A stretch of 64,000 nucleotides of DNA from positions 2,893,671-2,957,670 of the forward strand of contig NW_008708458.1 of the NCBI RefSeq assembly GCF_000327385.1, read 5' to 3'. The stretch is from Lottia gigantea. Lineage: Eukaryota; Mollusca; Gastropoda; Lottiidae. This document shows, piece by piece, positions 36,557 through 64,000 of the stretch (its first letter is position 1; each line of letters begins with the position of its first letter). Both the position numbers and the translations under genes were made by a program. The notes under the pieces are model-generated. The model ran no database searches and was not told the origin of the DNA. It was given only the letters and a program-made list of their open reading frames with translations.

Positions 36557-37957
36557 AAAATACAAGAGAAAAAACCGTAATACCCGGAAAATAAATAATA
36601 TCAAAATTTACAACTGAGATAAAATATATCAGAATTAATAAAGATATAATTTATAAATATATTATAATACATTCAGTAATAATGCCAAGTTGTCAGTGGT
36701 AATCACATCAAAGATATTCCATTAACTGCATTTTTGTGGCAGAGGAATAGCTCAATCAGAATAAAAAAAAATCGACAGAAACCCTAACCAAAAGAATGAC
36801 TTTTTCACATTTTGATTTATTAAAAGTATGTAGGCACTATAATATGAATTCATTTGATTACACATATTTTGATCATTTAATAGTTCTATATACAAGCTTC
36901 TCTCTATATATGTTTAAAGATTAACTCTTTCATTGGAAAATTGCAATTTGTAAATAAGTTGGATAACATCTTTGACTTGTAAAATGTGGAGATTGAGATT
37001 TTTTTTTAATTCAATGAAAATCTACCAAAAATAACAGGAAATGCCTGTATGTTTTCAAATCCCATATATAACATGGACATAATAATTATTTCTTGACAAT
37101 TATAAATAAACCATTGTTTAAAAAATTCCGACCCATACATAAACAATCTTCTTAAAATATCACAATCTTATCTTTCAACAATTATATATCTAGCTAATTC
37201 TATAAACGCTATACAGAGAATTTGAATTTGTCATGGATGGTATGGTTTTAAGGGCTCGTTCACACAAAAGGCAAGGCAGCACAACGAAGAGCATAGCAGG
37301 TGGTCAGAAGTTCACATATAGACAGTGCAGGGCCACCTGAAATCAATCATTGGCTATGGTAGATTTTGTGTGTGCGTTCCTATTGCTTGCAAATTGAATT
37401 TCTGTGTGAACTAGACACTAACTGGTCGTCTTCAAACTGCCCTTAACAGCTTGTAGTGTGAACTGGGCCTTAAAGAAACCCTGAGCTGTTGATTTCAAAT
37501 TTTACTCTGTACAATAAAAATTTTGAATCATGTTATTTTACTCTACTTATTTAACTATAGATATGTCTATCACCAACAAGAAAGGCTAAAATGACTAAAA
37601 TACAGTCATTTTCATTGCTAACAGAGTTTAAATCTATGCACAAAACTAAGTCATAAAATTAATGACAAATTTAACAATAGCATCAACAACAAGAATTTCA
37701 TTTTACAAACAATAAAAAGATGACCAGCACCAATGGGAATGCTTCAACAGTAATATCTTCACAATCATTAGATATAAATTCTGTATTATTCTTGAATGTC
37801 TAAGTCAATATATCCTGGGTTGCAGGAACCAGGTTAACGAAGCTCCTTCAGCTGGTAATACGAGTATCTAAACAACTTCAAGAATCCTATGAAATCTATC
37901 ACAAAATTTATACCAAGACTGTGGAGATTTCAATAAATACACTTAAACGAGGTTTCA

Positions 37958-40900
37958 CTAGACATGGATCTTCTGAACACGAGTTTCTAACTCTACGGCG
38001 CTGACAGTCAGTGGCCACATGCCACCTATGATTCCAGCTTGTATTGAAACACCAGTTGCTACAGCTAACTCTGGGTCCACAGACGTATTGGGACGTTTTC
38101 TAAAAAAGTCTTGAATAATTTGTCTAACTTTAGGCACACGAGTTGAACCCCCCACTAGAACGATTTCATCTATATCACTTTTTTCCAGTTCCACAAAATT
38201 TAACGCTGTTTTTATTGGTTCTAGAACTTTTTCAAATAAGTCTTTATTTAGTTCTTCAAACTTATGTCTTGTGATGATTTCTTCATAAATTTTATTGTCA
38301 AAGGAATGAAGTTTAATGTGTATAAATGCACGGTCTGAGTTGGTCAGATTAATCTTGGCCTCCTCCACCTGATTTCGTAAAATTTGAGCATCTTCTTTAT
38401 CAACGAGCGGCCGAGAGAATTTCTGATTGATCTGTTGTAATAAATATTGTAATAATCTTTGATTAAAATCTTGACCACCAAGTTGATTATTACCTAGAAA
38501 AATATAAGAAAATTAGGAATTTTTCATTTAAATAATATAAATGTCTTTTTAACTTTGTATAATTGGAACAGTTTGATCAAAATTCAGCCCTAGAAATTTC
38601 TTTTGAATTACTTTTAGGGTGGTTTCACAGGTTTTTGTACAGTGGATCATACAATTTTTTTCAACTATTGAGTGACAGAGTACATTGCTCATACTTCATA
38701 TCAATCAAGAAAGGGTACAAACTGGTAAAGTGAAACACACATTACATACTCTCATGATAATCAAAAGGAATGTATTAGCAAAGAATAGTTCACCATAATA
38801 ATAACCATATGATTTGTAATGTAGGTTATATCTGACAGGTCTTAACTTGATCATAATTTGTGAGGTTCTGTCAGTTAAAGCATTGGTCCTTGATGCTGTC
38901 ATTTGCTTGGTTACTTTGAGCCAAGTGTGATCGTCTGATGACCTTGAATAAGTCATCTTCACTCATAATTCCAGTCGACCCAGCTGTAAATGGGTACAGA
39001 TAATCCGGGAAAAATCAATGCCAAGAGGTTTCGTGAAGGTTCAGCTGGTAGAAAGGATCCTAAGATGTTATCCTTGTTGTTTCTTTCTTTTCTTAACAGA
39101 ACACCTTACCTGCCATAGCTTGTGTAAGGAACATTCCACCTTGTACCATCAATATAGAAACATCTAGTGTACCCCCTCCTAGATCTACTACTAATATAGT
39201 CTGCATGTTGGGATGTTTGTGTAAACCATAAGCCATAGCAGCTGCTGTCGGTTCATTGATTATTCTTAACACCTCCAGACCTGTAAAAAAACAATTAAAA
39301 CAGTAAGTATTCATAAATGCCCTGAACTTTGTCAAAGGATGAAGAATCCTCAAATTTCACATTTTTGAGGCTGAAACTTAAAACGCCTTCAAACTTTGGG
39401 GACCCCTGATTCCAATTACATGTACTCTGCAAACCAAAAATATTTGATCTAACCTGCTAGATTGGCAGCCTTTCTGGTATAATTTCTCTGTAGCTGATTA
39501 AATTCTGCTGGAACCGACATAACAACATTATCAACTGGTGAACTGACGTTAGCAATGGCTGCCTGACGTAATGTGTGGATGATATTAGAGCCTACTTGCT
39601 CTGGTGATATACGTCGTACTGTATCATTGACATTCACAACATAACTTATCATACCATGGTCATCTAACTCTAACTGAAAACAAAATAGTTAAAATACATT
39701 CAAACATAGGAAACAGAATGGCTTAATATTTTGCTTTTCTAACTCAGAGCAGGAAAATGAATATGTGCAAAGAGACAGAGATTTCCAATAGGTTTTCTAC
39801 TATTTTCCAACTATTATTGGATGCTTAATGGGGCATTCTTGGCGGTTTTTTTTGTAGATTAAAAAATGTTTTTGCTCAAATCTATGATAACTATATACCA
39901 AAGAAACATGTCTCTTAACTTACTTGATAGTTTCAACTAAAAATATCCAGGCATTAATCTTTTAACACCAAAACTATTTAAAAACTATACGTAAGCTTAC
40001 TAAGTTTTTAGTACCAGGTAGATGTAAGAAAACTATTGTACAAGCAAAATAAACACCAAATGGAAGAGAATTATGTCCCCCTTATTTGCAAGGTTTCAAC
40101 TAAAAACATCGAGCAGTGAGCTGTGAACACTTTTACTGATAAAAGCTAAGATAAACTATTCCTGTTTCTGAGACTAAGGAACAATTGGACAAATGGATAT
40201 TAAAACTGCTTCATCAAGTGTTTTAACTTACTGAACAAAATCAGACAAAAACTCACCTGAAATGGGTAGCGTTTCCGTAAGCTATCTAAGTCTGACTTGT
40301 TGAAAACTTTTCCTATAAAACGTTTAGCATCATACAGTGTATTTTTGGGGTTGTGTTCTGATTGTGCAACAGCATGATAGCCTACTAGTATACCCTTTTC
40401 ACTGCAAAACAAAATAATTTACTATTTATAATTACTCTATTGAACAGCATTGATCAGCACCTTTATGGGAAGTGTAAAAAACTTTGATAACTGCCTTATG
40501 CTCGAAGGTTGGGGAATGTGTTTAACTCAGCTTAACTTAACTCAACAAGGTGAGCCTTTAAAAGGGATTGTAAAGAGGTTTTCTAAAACCCTTTTTAGTA
40601 TAAGGGACACTGCTTTCATTGAATTTGTATTTACAATTCCTCTTAAACTATGCGTTTTACGACATGACTGCCACAGAAATCCTTATTATCAAAAGCACCA
40701 TTTGGGAAGCTGTCGTCACAATAATTTAACTTTAACACTGTAATGTTGACAGACATTGGGTAACATTACGAGTGTCTGTGATATTATCTTGTCCGTCTTC
40801 ATTAGCCCACATGGTGCAGAAAAGTAGGACCTAAAACTCCATTGATTTCATTTCATTTGATATTGTCTTGTCAAAAGAGACTTGTTGTATTGTCTGCTAG

Positions 40901-41750
40901 GTCAAAGGAGATGAGCATCTACACTAGACCTATCCCCCAAAAAAAAACTGATTGTGGAACCTGAATTGCAGCCCAATACTACCTTACCAGAAGGCTACTA
41001 CACTGGGTATACATTTATGACCATCTTGAACTTTTAATATATCAACATGGCCACTTATAGCATGATACATTCCTATACAGGAATAGGTCGTCCCTGAAAT
41101 CATACAAAAAAAATAACATTAATCATAATCAAAGCAACATAGTCATCTCATCACTTGTTCTGGGTCTACCCTGCTGTAGATGAGTACGGATTTGTTTTTA
41201 CCTTACATTTGAAAATTAAGTAAGTGAACAGTGTGGACTCAAAGGAAAATGAAATCTAAGTTATACTATTACTATGAACTATTATTAATCAAACTTACCT
41301 AAATCTACACCAAATATTTTAGGTTTTGGTGGAGGCAGATATTTCTGAGCAAAATATCCAGCTAAAAATATAGCCAGTATGGATGTCCCTGAAAATAACA
41401 AATATATTTCAAAACTACCCTAAAAGCAGGTTCCGCTCTTGATCTTGAGACATACTCTGTACAAACCACCAAAATGGCTACAGCAATTCTTCATAATAAT
41501 TTCTAAGTTTGTTGACATTTTCATTAACACACAGTGCTATCTTGCAGTTGATAATTTTAGTTCATACAAAAATTACTGTCAGAAAGCGATTCTCAAGATT
41601 GTCAGATTCGAGAGTGTGAGACAGTAAATTCAACACTGTGGTGGCAGTATGCTTTAAAACCGGTGATATTCTGGTTGAATCTTCAATGTCCTGGACATAA
41701 GGAGAAATAAATAAAGCATACCAACCTAGAATTATAAAAGTTGTGCCCAT
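37958..41750 (-). CDS. HSPA13: HSPA13/STCH, membrane-anchored Hsp70-type ATPase
   Basis: Seven exons join in phase to 430 residues: 41726-41750, 41299-41388, 40988-41093, 40257-40401, 39454-39673, 39110-39280, 37958-38493. The N-terminus has a hydrophobic anchor/signal ([20 protein letters not shown]) followed by [16 protein letters not shown], as in HSPA13. Hsp70 ATPase motifs follow in order: the first phosphate loop [45 protein letters not shown], the second phosphate loop [28 protein letters not shown], and the adenosine motif [14 protein letters not shown]. It ends after [20 protein letters not shown] and [11 protein letters not shown], with no substrate-binding domain, which is normal for this family. 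It is about 40 residues shorter than human HSPA13 as I recall it, because a spacer after the EEAKINLT region is missing. In vertebrates the protein is microsomal. Codons and splice sites look intact. Confidence 0.96.
38859..39093 (+). mobile_element. Second SINE copy, in an HSPA13 intron
   Basis: Shares with the copy at 36282 the start TGTGAGGTT, GACCTTGAATAAGTCATCTT, CCCAGCTGTAAATGGGTACA, GCCAAGAGGTTT and a CTTGTTGTTTCTTTCTTTT tail. The segment that holds the B box in the other copy is deleted. It is antisense to HSPA13, and its tail ends about 16 bp from the donor of exon 39110-39280. Confidence 0.8.
40562..40690 (-). mobile_element. TTAA family A fragment, one end intact
   Basis: Begins AAGGGATTGTAAAGAGGTTT after CTTTAA. 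The interior has TAGTATAAGGGACACTG and GCGTTTTACGACATGACTGC. The far end is degraded. It lies in the HSPA13 intron 40402-40987. Confidence 0.55.
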
Positions 41751-43373
41751 TTTCAGTCAACTTTGCTTTATTCCATATGTTCAAGTTCTGTTTTGACAGC
41801 GCAACGTGTACTAGGATAGGGAATAATGAATTACGCATGTGCAGCAGGAAGTTATATACTTGATTGTTAAAAGCGTGTTCTCCCTTGCTATATGGTCCTA
41901 CTTGTTTTGTCATCTTAGAAATAAGGTTGCAAAATAGAATAATTTGCGTCTCTATATTCATCTAAGTGGTACAGAGATACGTAAGATTTTGATTACCATC
42001 GTCTTACATTGAAAATTTTGTCTCTTAAGCTAAAAATGTCAATGTTTTACAACATAGAAAAGTTAGTCCGAACATCTGAACATGTATGAAAAGTTCACTA
42101 GCTGCTACCAATGATTTGCTAATATGTTCATATTAATTTCGGGTTTCGTTTTGCGGCTCTTAGTACTTGAGATCTCATTATATTTAACCTATGACCTTTC
42201 TCAAAAAATGATAATCTGATCAATGTTTATTCATATTGAGTATGAAACTTAATTATTTTTTTGGAAATTTTCTGACAATTGAGAGCTTCTTCCTTTAAAG
42301 TCAGATCAAAAAATGCTGTGAGCAATGTGGGGAAAAGTCTATCAATACAAATTATTTTGGTCTTCGGCCTTGCAATATATTCAGCTTTACGGAATCTAGC
42401 GAGGAATGCCGATTGATGTTTCACTAACAAACCGACATCCTGTATTCTATAGAATATGAAATAGACTGGGAAACAATTTGTCGACCACTTAAGCTATATA
42501 GGCTACCAGACGACATCCACAGTCAACTGAACAATATTGTGCACCAGGCCGCTCTCCCCAAAAAATAGATTGCCCCTCTGAAAAAATTCTGACAACCGAC
42601 CAATTTCATTACTGCAACTAAACATGATACACCATTGCCCCTCCGAATATATTACTACATGCCTGTTTTATCCCACTTCCATGGCCTTATAGCCATTTAG
42701 CTCGAAAACATGTTAACTCCCTCGAAAGATATCCCTTTTAAAGCAATGACACATGGCCAATAGAACTCACGTGTCATTGCAATCTGGAAAAGGATACGTT
42801 ATACAATATAAAAATACTTTAATACTTCATAGAACACTTTCATTTAGGAATATTACATTACAATAAATAATGAATTACAAAATATAATAAGTTAGACAGA
42901 AACAGCTGCCTCTATTCGAAACTCTGAGAGCTATTTTGACAGTTTGTCGGCCGGTGTAGTGACAGCAAAACTAGGCCCTGTTTTGTGGAGATTTTCTGCA
43001 CCTCCGAAGGTGCGGTGTTTTAAACCTATTAATTCATATCGGATGTTTTAACGAAACTAATTTCTCGCTGGCCACTTCAGACTGCGTGAGCAACCAAAAA
43101 GTTCACAGGGTAAAAAAAATCTTCAGAGGTGTGGAAAATCTCCATAAAACAGTTTTTCTGGTTCTACTCCAACTGACAACTGTCAAAAAAGAGGCTGGAA
43201 TAGAGGCAGATGTTTTAGATTTAATAAAGGTAAGCTATATTTTGGCAGTAATAAGTGGAATACAATACAGAATACCCTATTATAAACGACATACGGCGAC
43301 ATGTAGAATAGTGCATACATTTGAAGCATAAGGATAGTATTAGAATATTAAAAAAAAAAAAAACAGAAATTAA

Positions 43374-43436
43374 GAGAATTGCAAAGATGATTTCTTTTCT
43401 TGATCAGAGACATCAATAACGTCATGTACAATCCCC
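43374..43436. mobile_element. Deleted TTAA family A element
   Basis: A 63-bp remnant with GAGAATTGCAAAGATGATTT at the left and CATGTACAATCCCC at the right, flanked on both sides by TTAA (43370-43373 and 43437-43440). It looks like an internally deleted family A element with its target duplication kept. Confidence 0.55.
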
Positions 43437-43439
43437 TTA

Positions 43440-43582
43440 AAGAGATAAATAGTCTTCAGAAGTCCTAAAAATGTACGAAAATCGTATAAATGCTTCAAAA
43501 GTATCTCAAACTAGAAATTTCACTTTCTATTTCTGAGACCATGGTACGATTTATCAAACGGATGGCGAACCTGTCCCTATTA
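43440..43582 (+). mobile_element. TTAA family B copy
   Basis: Contains AATAGTCTTCAGAAGTCCTA, AAAATGTACGAAAATCGTAT, TTTCTGAGACCATGGTACGA and the end GGCGAACCTGTCCCT. It starts at the TTAA that closes the neighbouring family A remnant. A second, shorter family B piece follows at 43785-43885. Confidence 0.65.
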
Positions 43583-44427
43583 ACGTAGGAACCACACAAT
43601 TGTTTACATTCAGAATTACATCTGAAACATGCTATAACCTAGTTTAAGTTGGAAACTGCGATTTTGTAGTCTTCAGTGCGTCCAGGTCGTTCCAGATTTT
43701 CTCAATTGCCATGTAAACAAGAGCAAACCCATGGTCTAAAGGGGTCGACAGATTCACCATTTTTGGGGGTTGATTATTATGTAAATTATAGTCTTCAGAA
43801 GTACTTGAAATGTACGAAAATCACACAATTCCCTCACAAATACCTCAAACTAGGAATTTCACTTTCTTAAAAAAAGTGGAACCTGTCCTGTTAATAAAAT
43901 CACTGAATAAAAGACTGCTTCACAACTACGTAGGAGAAAATTAATGTGCATCGCGATAAAATATAAAGAACAATTGGCCTTGAAATAAAGCTGTCGTCTG
44001 CACTGTGATCTGAGAGGTACAAAGGAAAGGGGAATTGAATTGGTCGTGAAAATATATCCTACTAATTGTAAATTGACTTCAAACCATACAGTTTGAGATG
44101 TGACCAGTAGGTAGCCCAGGATCTGGGGGGTGGGGGGCAAAATTTTTCATATGGGCGGCTATGTGACTCAATAAAACATTCAAGTCATCTTAATGTTTAA
44201 GTGGGGGAGGGGTGTGTGTGGGGGGGGAGGTCCCAGTCCCCACCCCCTTGGCACCCTGAAAGAGTCAAAACATGTTGGAATCGATTTAGATTTGTTCTTG
44301 AAATATTCACAATTTTCTTCGCCTATGATTGAACACCGTCCGCAACAGAAAATTAAAACAACTAAACCAAAAGCTCCATTTAGATGAGGAAAGGCACATT
44401 CAATTCACAACACTGTTAGTTTTAGGC

Positions 44428-63293
<18,866 letters not shown>

Positions 63294-64000
63294 AATGTTG
63301 TTTTAAATTTGGAAAATTTAAATGGTCCAATCAAAAAACAGGTAGGCCTAGTATGTTGCCAAAATCCATTGCACAATATGAGATCATCAATTAAATTGAA
63401 GGGTCGAGCCAACCCGACTTACACAGAAAATGATCTGACAAGTTTATCAGAGCGTCGCAAATTTCCCAAACGACGTGTAATTTCCGTCGTGATCGAACTA
63501 CGAGTGATTTAAACAGAAATCAAAGTCTTCAGGCGTGCCAGGAATGAATGTCTCTGAATTTAAATTCTAATGATTTTTCCAAAGCCTTCCAAGATTTATG
63601 TAGACTATGGCAGCAATCGATATAGAATATAGAGGAAGGTTTAAATAATATTAGTTTTATAGTCAATAGTTGTTTTACCGAGACAAAACAACAGACCTTT
63701 CCTCGACATTGTCTTTTAGTGCCTTGAGTAATTCACCATCTTAAAGAAATTAAGTCGTCATATTTTTTTTTAAAAAAAGCTCGATGTTATCAGGTAAACT
63801 TGCGATTTCTCGGAGCAAAACACAGAAAGTACCAAGAATTCTAGAAAAATGGATTAAACTATGAATTTTGAAAGTTGGTCAATGTATCTCGATGTCCAGT
63901 GACAGACAGAGCATACACTGCTGCTGCAATAGGCTACCTCTTTACGCTTCTCTACACTGAGTAGCCTCATACGTAAATAGATCTATTATGGTCAGCTTCA
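63294..64000. promoter_or_regulatory. 5' flank of the CPC membrane protein gene
   Basis: This stretch lies directly upstream, on the minus strand, of the signal-peptide exon and should hold its 5' UTR and promoter. I could not identify a TATA box or start site with confidence. The one open frame on the plus strand has no domain or splice support. The sequence otherwise looks unique and AT-rich. Confidence 0.35.

Larger units (their letters stand above)
27811..37957. other. Spacer upstream of MFSD10, mostly repeats
   Basis: About 10 kb between the MFSD10 start codon and the HSPA13 stop. It holds a 170/190-bp tandem array (28504-29904) with interspersed-repeat edges, a probable MFSD10 leader exon (about 33583), elements of families A, B and D, a tandem duplication (35334-35656) and SINE sequences near 36 kb. 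No open frame has convincing splice borders or recognisable protein content. Confidence 0.55.
41751..44427. other. Spacer between HSPA13 and the CPC membrane protein gene
   Basis: Contains the presumed HSPA13 promoter, which directly abuts the start codon and is not resolvable by eye. It also holds family A and B elements near 43.4-43.9 kb and G-rich tracts near 44130 and 44200. An open plus-strand stretch at 43140-43234, ending at a GTAAGC, has no partner exon and is not called as a gene. Confidence 0.5.

Noticed and set aside
41683-41961. 92-residue minus-strand frame over the HSPA13 start
   Set aside because: It overlaps the true first exon in another frame and lacks any match; the HSPA13 start at 41750 is supported by the family N-terminus and splice phase.
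43140-43234. Possible plus-strand exon (KKEAGIEADVLDLIK before GTAAGC)
   Set aside because: The reading is open and ends at a good donor, but no convincing acceptor or start and no downstream plus-strand exon could be found.

Overview
The window is animal nuclear DNA, AT-rich and intron-rich. Every gene I can support is split into short exons by GT-AG introns with TTTCAG-type acceptors. The repeat content (a tRNA-headed SINE, several MITE-like families, many minisatellites) and a small CPC/DDRPSA membrane protein, which I associate with molluscs, suggest a lophotrochozoan, most likely a mollusc. That placement is an inference. There are no rRNA genes, intact tRNA genes, CRISPR arrays, operons or recognisable virus-like elements.

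Four protein genes were reconstructed by joining exons with compatible splice phases. All lie on the minus strand. (1) 1540-14420: a large 19-exon protein with an N-terminal extended Tudor domain, disordered linkers, a helical middle and a C-terminal CCHC zinc knuckle. (2) 19510-27810: an 11-exon MFS transporter, the MFSD10 orthologue, with a probable leader exon near 33.6 kb. (3) 37958-41750: a 7-exon HSPA13/STCH orthologue, a membrane-anchored Hsp70 ATPase-domain protein. (4) 44428-63293: a 166-residue secretory-pathway single-pass membrane protein. Its signal-peptide exon is separated from its second exon by an intron of about 18.4 kb.

The rest is introns and spacers rich in repeats. Tandem arrays include a 70-bp unit (4.6-5.4 kb), a 30-bp unit (19.8 kb), a 24-bp unit (22.3-23.3 kb), a 170/190-bp unit with a 360-bp higher-order period (28.5-29.9 kb), a TA tract (47.9 kb), a 19-bp array (59.5-60.3 kb) and an adjoining 38-bp array (60.5-62.5 kb) whose unit looks like a diverged dimer of the 19-bp unit. 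Interspersed elements include three short families with AGG...CCT ends next to TTAA, a hAT-like MITE with 8-bp target duplications, fold-back elements and a SINE.

The genes do not form a pathway: a probable RNA/germ-granule adaptor, a transporter, a microsomal chaperone-like ATPase and an uncharacterised membrane protein. I found no clearly new multi-gene system. The most notable points are the Tudor protein's architecture, the giant intron of the fourth gene, and the satellite and TTAA-element structure.
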